Source: a virus. Taken from it: a stretch of DNA of 64,000 nucleotides. The notes under the pieces were generated by a model. It searched no databases. It was not told where the DNA came from and saw only the letters and a list, made by a program, of their open reading frames with translations. The stretch spans positions 62,001 through 126,000 of the IMG/VR virus record IMGVR_UViG_3300031578_000002. One strand, written 5' to 3'. This document shows, one piece after another, positions 7,708 to 15,958 of this stretch. Positions within the stretch are counted from its first letter, which is position 1, and every line of letters starts with the position of its first letter. Position numbers and translations under genes: made by a program.

Positions 7708-8054
7708 ATTGACGGTGTTGTAGTAATTATCAACTTATCGGGGTCAAAACTAGGAAAACATTGTATAATATATTCTTTGATTCTTTGGTCAAAGAAATAA
7801 AATACATTTGAATCATTAGTTGGGTAATTGAATTTGAATTCATATTTATCTCCCTCAAACCCCTCAATTTTCAATGCATTAGTTGGAGAATCGAGCATCT
7901 TTTCTGCGCTCATAAAGAACCCAATCTGTGCTCGAATCCTCACACTATCAACTTTATCGTTTGATATTTCAACGGTATGTGCTGAAATAATGGTTTGTTC
8001 CAAAGGAACTCCTGCATTGGAGATTATTACTTGATTTTGATTAATTATTGCCAT
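7704..8054 (-). CDS. Hypothetical tail-associated protein (116 aa)
   Basis: Not recognised. The start chosen is ATG 8054-8052 (MAIINQNQVIISNAGVPLEQ), because a longer in-frame extension to 8126 would run through the 3' end of the fibre gene and through the promoter-like element at 8066. The protein is polar with alternating beta-type segments, ending DPDKLIITTTPSI. It is translationally coupled to the LamG-like gene downstream and lies just after the long fibre gene, which suggests a small fibre-associated or attachment protein. Confidence 0.55.
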   Translation of the reverse strand: MAIINQNQVIISNAGVPLEQTIISAHTVEISNDKVDSVRIRAQIGFFMSAEKMLDSPTNALKIEGFEGDKYEFKFNYPTNDSNVFYFFDQRIKEYIIQCFPSFDPDKLIITTTPSI

Positions 8055-8065
8055 TATAATATTTT

Positions 8066-8074
8066 TATAAATAT
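8066..8074 (-). promoter_or_regulatory. Putative late promoter element ATATTTATA
   Basis: Coding-strand ATATTTATA, 11 nt upstream of the ATG at 8054. It overlaps the stop-codon region of the fibre gene at 8075. Confidence 0.45.
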
Positions 8075-11000
8075 CTATATTATTTTTTCCATTGTAAAAT
8101 ATATTGAAACCACACCAGAACCCCATGAACTCGAACTCACGTACATATCAGTATCATTAACTGAACTAAAATAAACTCCATTCGTATTAACTAGTACTGC
8201 TTTTACATCAGCACTTGCACCAACAGTTTGAGCATTTACAATATCAGTTCCACCGCTTGTACTGCTAATCGTAATATCACCAGCAGCATTCCCTGATGTT
8301 TCAATGATTATGATCGTATCTATTTGGTATCCTGCTGGTAGATAAGTGCTTAATATTTTATCTGTGCTTATATTTGCTTCAACGCTTCGTAAAATATCTG
8401 TATATGGTACTGTTGGCTGTGGAACTGTTTTGCTGCCTGCTACATCATAACTCCATACATCGCCATCTGCAATTCCTGTTGGATCAACATCTACTAATGA
8501 ATTCAATCTTGGCGATATATCCGTAGATGTTGCTCCGGCATTATCAGCAGCAATTTCAGTACCAATTCCATTTGTTTTAAATGTAAGATATGTTTCTGGA
8601 CTCAATGCAGTACCTGCGTTATTCTTTATTGTATGGCCACCACCAGTTGAGTTAATTGTAATTTTAGTGCTACCAGTTGTTATCGTAATATTTGTTCCTG
8701 CACTTAATGATTTGAATCTTAAATCAACACCGGACTTGCTTGCATATATTCCAACACCACTGCCTAAATTACTTGCAGTATTTATTTCAGCCTGTGTAAT
8801 TGTGCTACAAAACGTTATGTCCGTTGTAGTACATGACATGGCAATGCCCGTTCCAGCCTTTAGTGATTTAAAAGGAAAATTAACCCCTGATTTTGATGTG
8901 AATATACAATATCCTGTACCTAAGTTACTTGCGGTATTTGCTTCACCAGTACCACAAATCGTTATATCATTAGCAGTGTTTGTTATAATAGTGCCAGTTC
9001 CAGCTAATAATGATTTAAATCTCAAATCAACCCCTGATTTGCTTGCATATACACCAGTACCACTTCCTAAATTACTTGCAGTATTTGCTTCAGCAGTACT
9101 ATTAATTGTTATATCAGTTGTTGTACAAGTTATATTAATTGCTGTTCCTGCAAGTAATGATTTAAATGGTAAATTAATACCGGACTTAGAAGTAAATATT
9201 TGATAGCCACTACCTAAATTACTTGCTGTGTTCGCTTCACCAGTACTGCAAATTGTTATATCATTTGCTGTACATGACATGGCAATGCCCGTTCCTGCAA
9301 GTAATGATTTAAATGGGAAATTAACCCCAGATTTTGTAGTAAATATACAATAACCACTACCTAAATTACTTGCCGTATTTACTTCGCCCTGTGCTGCTGA
9401 ATTACATATTGTTATGTCATTTGCAGTACAAGACATGGCAATACCTGTTCCAGCACATAGTGACTTAAATGGAAAATTAACTCCTGATTTTGTAGTAAAT
9501 ATACAATAACCACTACCTAAATTACTTGCCGTATTTACTTCGCCAGTTATCGGTGCAGTACCATAACTTAATTCTTTAGTACTTGTATCATAAAAAACAA
9601 TGTTGCTCTTACTAGCATTTGTTAAACCCGATATGTATGTTTTACCTCTTACGCATAATTTTTCATTATCAAATTCACCATATATTAATGACTTTGCAGC
9701 TGAATTTGCTATATATAACCTGTTCGAGCCCGTCTCATTTAAACCAGCATTATATCCGATTGCAACATTACTATGTCCTAATTCATTACTAGCTAATGCA
9801 TTATGCCCAATACCAACATTATTATTACCTGTATACATATTACTTAATGTATCAGCACCGATTGCAACATTATAACAACCAATGTTATTATTTAAAGCAA
9901 AACTTCCAAATGCAATATTATGATTACCTGAGCTATTAAACGCAAGCGATTGATCTCCAATTGAAATGTTATTTGTACCAGTAGTATTACTATGTTGTGA
10001 ATTACATCCAATACTAATATTATTACTACCACTGGTATTATTACTAAGTGTTGACATGCCGATGCCGATATTGTTACTACCAATTGCACCTGATGCTGTT
10101 AATATATTGCAACCAATAGCAACGTTTCCTTGACTACTAATTGCATTATTCATAATTTTCGATCCAATTGCAACGGTACCATCAATAATTGATGTTGCCA
10201 GAGATAAAACATCTTGTCCAATTGCTATTACATCATTTGCACACGTATTAGAACATAATGCGTTATTACCCATTGCAACAATTCCACAACCATGTATTAT
10301 ACTAAGACCATCAACGAATGATGTAACGTTCGCTCCTGCATTTACACCATAAAAAGTATTTCCACTTAATGCTGTTGAGCTACCGGGTGTACCACACCCA
10401 ATGACTGTCGATTGTTTGGTTAAATCCGACCAGCCAATATCACTTCCAGTAGTGCCACTAGGTGTTGTTCCATAACTTAACTCATTTGTTGATGAATCAT
10501 AATATATAACATCAGTTTTTGTTGAGTTTGTTAAACCCGATATGTATGTTTTTCCTCTTACACAAAGCTTTTCATTGTCAAATTCACCATAAATTAAAGA
10601 TTTATTAGCTGAATTTGCTATATATAACTTGTTTGAGGTTGTTTCATTATAACCCGAACAACTACCGAGAATAACATTACTACTACCAGTTACATTTGAA
10701 TATGCAGCATTTGTTCCAATAATAGTATTATTACTACCAGTTGTTATACCTTTTCCAGCACATACTCCATAAATTGTGTTTCCACTATATGTGCTACCAC
10801 TAATAATCGTTCCACATCCAACAACTGTTGAGGTATTACCAGTACTTGACCAACCAACACTTGTTGAGGTAGTTACACCAACTCTTTTTGTTGTTGAGTT
10901 CCAACATAAATAATTACCACCACCAGCTGGCGTACATAATATCGCCAAGTTCGGTATTGCAACATAGTTAGCAAATGTCGAACTTGCTAATGTAATACTT

Positions 11001-11452
11001 GTACCACCAATAAGCGTTGTGTTAGTATTTCCACTACAAATTGTGTTATTATTTCCGCCGAATATACTAGCATTTACTGCGCATGAAACGTTGTTATATC
11101 CAATCGTTGTAGCACAATCACAAATTGATTTACTACCATTACCTATTACAATGCTCTTATTTCCCATTGAGCATGAACTACTGCCAATTGCAATCGACGT
11201 TGACCCATTAGCATTTACTGATGTACCAATAGCTAATGAAGCATTTCCTGCGACATTATTACATCCAAGTAATAATGTATTTAATTGTACCCCAGTTTTT
11301 AGTATAGTTGCACCAGATATTTGATAGCCAGAATTTGAGCTAATTGTTCCACCAGTGCCACAAACACAGTTATGTCCAGCCAAATATAAATAGTCAGTAC
11401 CGTTTTGATCGAATTGTTTACAATTTAGATTTGGTCTATTATCGTATCCCAT
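8075..11452 (-). CDS. Large modular tail fibre/adhesin (1125 aa)
   Basis: Long repetitive fibre. After a short N-terminus (MGYDNRPNLNCKQF) come YadA/Hia-head-like units of type GSNNTIIGTNAAYSN and GNNNVGIGHNALASN, typical of trimeric beta-roll adhesins. A module with LYIANSA.KSLIYGEFDNEK occurs twice, then six tandem units of about 50 residues starting NTASNLGSG. A unique C-terminal domain (from about residue 1010: LRSVEANISTDKIL to YFTMEKII) is probably the receptor-binding or trimerisation head. It carries unusually many cysteines for a phage fibre. Start ATG 11452 is supported by a GTATTTATA element 18 nt upstream and a terminator just beyond it. Confidence 0.8.
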   Translation of the reverse strand: MGYDNRPNLNCKQFDQNGTDYLYLAGHNCVCGTGGTISSNSGYQISGATILKTGVQLNTLLLGCNNVAGNASLAIGTSVNANGSTSIAIGSSSCSMGNKSIVIGNGSKSICDCATTIGYNNVSCAVNASIFGGNNNTICSGNTNTTLIGGTSITLASSTFANYVAIPNLAILCTPAGGGNYLCWNSTTKRVGVTTSTSVGWSSTGNTSTVVGCGTIISGSTYSGNTIYGVCAGKGITTGSNNTIIGTNAAYSNVTGSSNVILGSCSGYNETTSNKLYIANSANKSLIYGEFDNEKLCVRGKTYISGLTNSTKTDVIYYDSSTNELSYGTTPSGTTGSDIGWSDLTKQSTVIGCGTPGSSTALSGNTFYGVNAGANVTSFVDGLSIIHGCGIVAMGNNALCSNTCANDVIAIGQDVLSLATSIIDGTVAIGSKIMNNAISSQGNVAIGCNILTASGAIGSNNIGIGMSTLSNNTSGSNNISIGCNSQHSNTTGTNNISIGDQSLAFNSSGNHNIAFGSFALNNNIGCYNVAIGADTLSNMYTGNNNVGIGHNALASNELGHSNVAIGYNAGLNETGSNRLYIANSAAKSLIYGEFDNEKLCVRGKTYISGLTNASKSNIVFYDTSTKELSYGTAPITGEVNTASNLGSGYCIFTTKSGVNFPFKSLCAGTGIAMSCTANDITICNSAAQGEVNTASNLGSGYCIFTTKSGVNFPFKSLLAGTGIAMSCTANDITICSTGEANTASNLGSGYQIFTSKSGINLPFKSLLAGTAINITCTTTDITINSTAEANTASNLGSGTGVYASKSGVDLRFKSLLAGTGTIITNTANDITICGTGEANTASNLGTGYCIFTSKSGVNFPFKSLKAGTGIAMSCTTTDITFCSTITQAEINTASNLGSGVGIYASKSGVDLRFKSLSAGTNITITTGSTKITINSTGGGHTIKNNAGTALSPETYLTFKTNGIGTEIAADNAGATSTDISPRLNSLVDVDPTGIADGDVWSYDVAGSKTVPQPTVPYTDILRSVEANISTDKILSTYLPAGYQIDTIIIIETSGNAAGDITISSTSGGTDIVNAQTVGASADVKAVLVNTNGVYFSSVNDTDMYVSSSSWGSGVVSIYFTMEKII
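8640..9545 (-). repeat. Six tandem coding repeats (about 150 nt each) in the fibre gene
   Basis: Six consecutive units share the pattern E-V/A/I-NTASNLGSG, then KSG-V/I-N/D-x-x-FKSL, AGT and ITI or ITIC near the end. Two copies closest to the 5' end are nearly identical in DNA; the others have diverged. Period is about 147-156 nt, kept in frame. Confidence 0.85.
9609..9724 (-). repeat. 116-bp segment identical to one in another fibre gene
   Basis: Base-for-base identical to 14143-14258 in the 380-aa fibre gene; the flanks differ on both sides. It encodes the LYIANSAAKSLIYGEFDN module. A third, diverged copy lies at about 10520-10640. Confidence 0.85.
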
Positions 11453-11470
11453 AATTTATTATTAATTAAA

Positions 11471-11479
11471 TATAAATAC
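11471..11479 (-). promoter_or_regulatory. Putative late promoter element GTATTTATA
   Basis: Coding-strand GTATTTATA, 18 nt before the ATG of the 1125-aa fibre gene and just after a terminator hairpin, the expected place for a new transcription unit. Confidence 0.65.
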
Positions 11480-11504
11480 TAAATTTATAGTAATGTTCAA
11501 TAAA

Positions 11505-11528
11505 AAATCCATCGAATTCGATGGATTT
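11505..11528 (-). terminator. Rho-independent terminator
   Basis: Perfect 12-bp palindrome (AAATCCATCGAA with its complement) followed by a run of six T on the minus strand. It ends the transcript coming from the glycosyltransferase gene at 11577. Confidence 0.8.
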
Positions 11529-11576
11529 AAATTAATGTGAATGAATATTGTTCAGGTATTAACTTTTAATTACCTT

Positions 11577-12482
11577 CTATTTCTGCTTATTTACTGCATT
11601 AATAATTTCGTTAATATCAAATAAATTAACGGTATCATATGGGAATTGTTGTATTTGGCCTGAAATATCATCAACCAAATATGTGTACTTGTCAAAGTTA
11701 TTAATAATATTAGCTTGTGGTGTAATATTAATATTATTATCATATCCGAAAACTTTCGGGGAATTCCCAATATAAAGAACAGTTGATTGTAATCCCAATG
11801 CTGCTGCAATATGAACCCCACTGGAATCAATTAATATCCTTTTTGTTGTTAATGGAAAAACTGCCATCAATTCACGCATCGGTAAATTAACCATTTCAAC
11901 ACCCTGTAATGCTGGTTGTTCCGGTAATCTCATATGTAATATTCTATATGATTTACTATAATAGTTAACCAACTTCCCCGCAATCTCTAACGGTATATCC
12001 CTATACCACGATTTTTTCGAATATTGACCTTGTGGGGAACCACCATGTGTTTGTAATAGCATTATTGGTCTACCATCCGGCTTTATCTTATCCCTAGCAA
12101 TCTCCAACTCTCTTGGGTTTAAATAAAGTTCTGGATTTATCCCATCATGTTTAATACTGAACATTCTACACCATGTTTCTGTTAAATGTTCTTTTCTTAA
12201 AATGTGATTAGTTTCGTTATATGGGTCATGTTTCATTATAATTGTATCATCTTTAATGAACTCCCTAAAATATTTGGTTTCACCATGTAGATAAAATCTA
12301 AAAATATTTGGGTTATTAAAATAAAATGCATCCCATGACCCAACAACTATTAATTTACGGTCTGGATATTGTTTTTTTATTGCACGTATTACGGCTGTCG
12401 CCATTCCATTCTTACCTAACCCTCCTTCTATATGAAATATTATGTACTTGTCATTCTCATTAACTCTTGTATCTACTAACAT
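11577..12482 (-). CDS. GT9-like glycosyltransferase (301 aa)
   Basis: Resembles the ADP-heptose:LPS heptosyltransferase family (GT-B fold). Features: IIFHIEGGLGKNGMATAVIR at the N-terminus (the family's glycine-rich loop), RKLIVVGSWDAF, a central IMLLQTHGG...YSKKSW, and the C-terminal donor-site segment ILIDSSGVHIAAALGLQSTVLYIG, which corresponds to the typical D-S-G-H-A-A/LG motif. Length is slightly short for GT9. It sits alone among fibre genes, so it may modify host surface glycans or the fibres themselves. The donor sugar cannot be told from the sequence. Confidence 0.75.
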   Translation of the reverse strand: MLVDTRVNENDKYIIFHIEGGLGKNGMATAVIRAIKKQYPDRKLIVVGSWDAFYFNNPNIFRFYLHGETKYFREFIKDDTIIMKHDPYNETNHILRKEHLTETWCRMFSIKHDGINPELYLNPRELEIARDKIKPDGRPIMLLQTHGGSPQGQYSKKSWYRDIPLEIAGKLVNYYSKSYRILHMRLPEQPALQGVEMVNLPMRELMAVFPLTTKRILIDSSGVHIAAALGLQSTVLYIGNSPKVFGYDNNINITPQANIINNFDKYTYLVDDISGQIQQFPYDTVNLFDINEIINAVNKQK

Positions 12483-12495
12483 AAGTTTTTATTAA

Positions 12496-13647
12496 TTATA
12501 TATTATTATTTTTATATTTCCAAATAAAACCACCACAGTTATTTGTACTTTCTACTATATGATATTTTATCTTATCACAAGATATATTATTTTGTCGTGA
12601 AGCATCAATAATTGACTCATATTCAAAAATATACTCATTCTGAATACTGTATTTAATAACTGGAGTTTTTCGTTTATTAATTTTCTTCACATACGGAACA
12701 ATCAAATCAGGTAAATTATCTGAATAATAAAAAATAAATTTACCATATGGTATTGATTTTTGTATGCACGTAACAATGTGACCAGAATTAAGATTTAATT
12801 TTCGTGAAGCATCACTAATTGATTTAAATTCATTAATTAATTTTCCATCTAAATCAAATTGTTTAATTGCCTTAACCATACTCGAATATTTATCATGTTT
12901 ACCAATATTAGTAGGTATATTGTCTTTATAATACCAATAAAAATTATTAAATTGTTTACATCTACCTCTTAAACAACAATTAATTCCAGATTGTAAAATA
13001 TTAGTTTTTCTATAAGCATCCGCTTGACTTTCATATTCAGAAATAAATTTACCATCTAATGAATATTGAATTATTGGCGTTTTATGTTTTAATAATTTTT
13101 TAAATTCAAATATCTCAGCATTTTCTTTCGATGAAAATAAATATGTACCACGATATGCACTACCTCCCTTTTGGTCAATAATTCTAAATATTCCCTGTGG
13201 ATTAATATTATAGCATTCTGAAAACGCTAAAACGGATTTATATTCTTTTAAGAATTCCCCATCTTCTGTGTATTGAAAAACTTTTCTTTTAAATGAAGAA
13301 CCACCCTCTCCGCCATCAGTTAAATTAGTTAATCTAATTCCATCATCTCTATATTTCTTGATGTAATAAATCTCTAAAATTTCATGTTCATATTTATTTA
13401 TTATTTCATTGAATTTAATTTCACACTCATCAAGAACTTTCATTTCAATTTTTAAACCAAGTTTAAGTATTTTATTAATAACATTATCCTTAAATGTATT
13501 TTTCTCTCTTTTTTTACCACATATATTCAAATGCGAATTATATCTTCTTTTTAGATTTGAAGTAAAACCAATGTAAAATACACTATTATTTCTTGGGTCA
13601 ATCAATCCATAAATATATACTTTATTATCAATTTTTTTATATACCAT
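12496..13647 (-). CDS. GIY-YIG homing endonuclease with NUMOD-type repeats (383 aa)
   Basis: N-terminal GIY-YIG nuclease domain: VYIYGLIDPRNNSVFYIGFT, SNLKRRYNSH, then the E-x(n)-E region LEIYYIKKYRD and LTDGGEGG. The rest is a string of NUMOD/IENR1-like DNA-binding units of type VFQYTEDGEFLKEYKSVLAF, IQYSLDGKFISEYESQADAY, IKQFDLDGKLINEFKSISDA and IKYSIQNEYIFEYESIIDAS. That is the standard build of free-standing phage homing endonucleases. It lies between a glycosyltransferase gene and a fibre gene in an otherwise morphogenetic block, as expected for a selfish insertion. It has its own distant promoter element and an upstream terminator. Confidence 0.9.
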   Translation of the reverse strand: MVYKKIDNKVYIYGLIDPRNNSVFYIGFTSNLKRRYNSHLNICGKKREKNTFKDNVINKILKLGLKIEMKVLDECEIKFNEIINKYEHEILEIYYIKKYRDDGIRLTNLTDGGEGGSSFKRKVFQYTEDGEFLKEYKSVLAFSECYNINPQGIFRIIDQKGGSAYRGTYLFSSKENAEIFEFKKLLKHKTPIIQYSLDGKFISEYESQADAYRKTNILQSGINCCLRGRCKQFNNFYWYYKDNIPTNIGKHDKYSSMVKAIKQFDLDGKLINEFKSISDASRKLNLNSGHIVTCIQKSIPYGKFIFYYSDNLPDLIVPYVKKINKRKTPVIKYSIQNEYIFEYESIIDASRQNNISCDKIKYHIVESTNNCGGFIWKYKNNNI

Positions 13648-13708
13648 ACACTCACTCTAAATTTAAAACAATAATACATTTTTATTTATAATTTTTTATA
13701 TTTTTTTA

Positions 13709-13717
13709 TAAATACAA
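13709..13717 (-). promoter_or_regulatory. Putative late promoter element GTATTTATA
   Basis: Coding-strand GTATTTATA about 62 nt upstream of the GIY-YIG endonuclease ATG, just downstream of a terminator hairpin. Coordinates may be off by one. Confidence 0.5.
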
Positions 13718-13721
13718 ATAA

Positions 13722-13750
13722 AAACGGAAAAGATGTATTTTTTCCGTTTT
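13722..13750 (-). terminator. Rho-independent terminator
   Basis: Stem of about 11 bp (AAAACGGAAAA paired with TTTTCCGTTTT) just after the stop of the 380-aa fibre gene at 13770. Boundaries are approximate by 1-2 nt. Confidence 0.65.
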
Positions 13751-13769
13751 AAATTAAATATTTTTACGA

Positions 13770-14912
13770 TTAGCTTATAAATGCTAAACTAAACCATTGA
13801 TCAAGTGCTTGATCATACATTAATTCCAGTGCACCATAATTTGTATTAATAACACCATTTCCAATCCCATCAATGCCGCTACTACCCCCAGTAATTGTTA
13901 TATTGTTAGTTAATGCCAATCCAGATACGTCTTTAATCTTAAATGTTTGTCCATCTATTGGTGGTGACGGTAATGTAATTGTTGTACCACTAACGGTATT
14001 ATTAACTAATATTACATACGAACTACCTGTTGTTAATAATGTTGAACCAGTAATGATTGTTTTTGAATAAATATTGTTATTCGATGGTGCTATTGAATAG
14101 GTTAACTCATTGGTGTTATCGTCATAATATATGATATTGACTTTACTAGCATTTGTTAAACCCGATATGTATGTTTTACCTCTTACGCATAATTTTTCAT
14201 TATCAAATTCACCATATATTAATGACTTTGCAGCTGAATTTGCTATATATAACCTGTTTGAACTCGTCTCATTATAACCCGAACATGTACCTAAAAATAT
14301 ATTCGATGAACCCGTTACATTATGAAAACCCGAATTAATACCTTGGGCAATATTACCTGAACCTGTAGTATTAAACATTAATGCAGCACTACCATTAGCA
14401 ACATTGTTTGAACCAGTCGTATTGCAATGCAATGCACATAAACCAATTCCAACATTATTAACTCCAATATTATTAATATTATTTCCCACTTCTTGACCAA
14501 TATATATTGAAGTCAGAGTTGTTCTAAGAATTGTTGTTCCACTAATCTGATAACCATTATCAGTACTTAAATAACCACTAGAAATTGTTAATGTATTTGT
14601 ATTGGCATTAATTTCGGTATTACCTGTTAATGTACCACCTAAAACAACAGTAGAACCAGATATTGACAATCCATTTGCCGCAAATGCGGTGTTAACAAAT
14701 TTTAATCTCAAATCTGTATCAGTAATACCATTATAATACCAATATTCATCATTACCAACATTTACTGTAAGTCCACTATATCTTAATGCTAATGGAATTA
14801 CTGTATTAACATCTGATGTCGAAGAATATGGTTGATTTGAACTATTTAAATATTTTGTATCAACAGGTTTACCTGCATTAATTTTTATGTTATCATTTAG
14901 TATTATTGCCAT
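13770..14912 (-). CDS. Tail fibre/adhesin paralogue (380 aa)
   Basis: N-terminal 65 residues (VDTKYLNSSNQPYSSTSDVN ... RYSGLTVNVGNDEYWY) match the N-terminus of the 868-aa fibre at 15959, suggesting a shared virion-attachment domain. A middle section carries YadA-like NNVGIGLCALHCNTTGSNN units and the LYIANSAAKSLIYGEFDN module identical in DNA to the large fibre. The C-terminus (GQTFKIKDVSGLALTNNITI ... NTNYGALELMYD) is again related to that of the 868-aa protein. It therefore looks like a short mosaic fibre assembled from parts of its neighbours. Confidence 0.75.
   Translation of the reverse strand: MAIILNDNIKINAGKPVDTKYLNSSNQPYSSTSDVNTVIPLALRYSGLTVNVGNDEYWYYNGITDTDLRLKFVNTAFAANGLSISGSTVVLGGTLTGNTEINANTNTLTISSGYLSTDNGYQISGTTILRTTLTSIYIGQEVGNNINNIGVNNVGIGLCALHCNTTGSNNVANGSAALMFNTTGSGNIAQGINSGFHNVTGSSNIFLGTCSGYNETSSNRLYIANSAAKSLIYGEFDNEKLCVRGKTYISGLTNASKVNIIYYDDNTNELTYSIAPSNNNIYSKTIITGSTLLTTGSSYVILVNNTVSGTTITLPSPPIDGQTFKIKDVSGLALTNNITITGGSSGIDGIGNGVINTNYGALELMYDQALDQWFSLAFIS
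14143..14258 (-). repeat. 116-bp segment identical to one in the large fibre gene
   Basis: Identical to 9609-9724; same reading frame and same protein module. Confidence 0.85.
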
Positions 14913-14942
14913 TATATACTTATTTTATTTTTCATTTTAATA

Positions 14943-15926
14943 TTAAGTCAACGACATTGATGATGTTAATGATGTTTGATAATTACTAATATATACATTA
15001 TAGCTTTGATTACTCCAACACGCTGAATCAGCTAATACAAGATCAGCTACTGGAAATAGATTACATGCCGGACTTACACCACCACCAATTGATCCGTTAT
15101 TTAATGCTGTTATGTACCAACAAGTTTTTGCCGATACACTAGCTGGTACTGCAAACCATAAATAATCATCATCTGTCGTATTAAAATTAATACTGATTGA
15201 GCCTGAACTAGTTGCCAAAACTTTTGTTCCACCAGTTACCATTACGCCACTTGCGACTGGACGATTTTCACCAGCAGCACCCGGACATGTACATTTTCCC
15301 CAATAATATGGTAAATATGCTGTTACTGTATAATTACTTGAATTGAATTGTGTTGTGCAGCTATTTTTAGCACTACCCCTCCATGATTGTGTTTGTCCAC
15401 ATGAAATAAATGTTTTTGTTGTAATTGTTGCCGATTGTGGCGAACTGGTAGAACCACTTGAGCTTAATGTAAGTGCTGCGGTTATATCCAAAATACACAT
15501 CGTATTTGCTTGAACATTAGCTCCATTAGTGAATGTCCAACTAAATGGCTTAGAGCCACTTATCTGACAACCAACTTCAACAGGTGTGCTAATATTAGTG
15601 CTAAAACTACTAAATGAAGGTAATTGATATGGTACTAAAATATCTTTTAATAAACAATTAGTTGTTTTACCGGTTAATACACTTCCAGCAATCAGTCCAC
15701 CAACAGTTGTTGTAGAAGGACTTGATAGATTATATAATGCACTGCCACCCAATTCATCAACATATTGTTTATCAACGATCTGTGTATTCCCAGTAAATGT
15801 AGGATGTATGCAATAATATAAATTACCTGTTGTTGCAATAAATGTATCACCAGATAACGTTAATGCATCATTACCGCACTGATAAACATGTTTATTTCCA
15901 ATATTAATTTTATTTGTTAATGCCAT
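14943..15926 (-). CDS. Cysteine-rich fibre-region protein (327 aa)
   Basis: Beta-rich, Ser/Thr-rich protein, paralogous to the 370-aa protein at 18568: both contain Y-N-x-S/T-SP-S/T-TxTVGGL, a VGCQISGSKPF/AGCQIAFTACG segment, a YYWG/YFWG stretch and end with an aromatic VYISNYQTSL/FYVSNYPTSI motif. It has more than ten cysteines, including CTCPG. Probably an adhesin or fibre tip protein. The start is ATG 15926 (MALTNKINIGNKHVYQCGND). Confidence 0.65.
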   Translation of the reverse strand: MALTNKINIGNKHVYQCGNDALTLSGDTFIATTGNLYYCIHPTFTGNTQIVDKQYVDELGGSALYNLSSPSTTTVGGLIAGSVLTGKTTNCLLKDILVPYQLPSFSSFSTNISTPVEVGCQISGSKPFSWTFTNGANVQANTMCILDITAALTLSSSGSTSSPQSATITTKTFISCGQTQSWRGSAKNSCTTQFNSSNYTVTAYLPYYWGKCTCPGAAGENRPVASGVMVTGGTKVLATSSGSISINFNTTDDDYLWFAVPASVSAKTCWYITALNNGSIGGGVSPACNLFPVADLVLADSACWSNQSYNVYISNYQTSLTSSMSLT

Positions 15927-15958
15927 CTTATTTCATTAAACATTCTATTTTAAAATTA

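Noticed and set aside
8055-8126. N-terminal extension of the 116-aa protein to 8126
   Set aside because: It would overlap the fibre gene's end and include the promoter element; the internal ATG at 8054 gives a normal start.
8667-9203. Plus-strand ORF opposite the fibre repeats
   Set aside because: It repeats with the same period as the sense-strand fibre units, so it is a shadow of them.
8640-9545. Possible CRISPR array
   Set aside because: The repeats are about 150 nt, in frame and coding, with no 20-40 nt spacer pattern.
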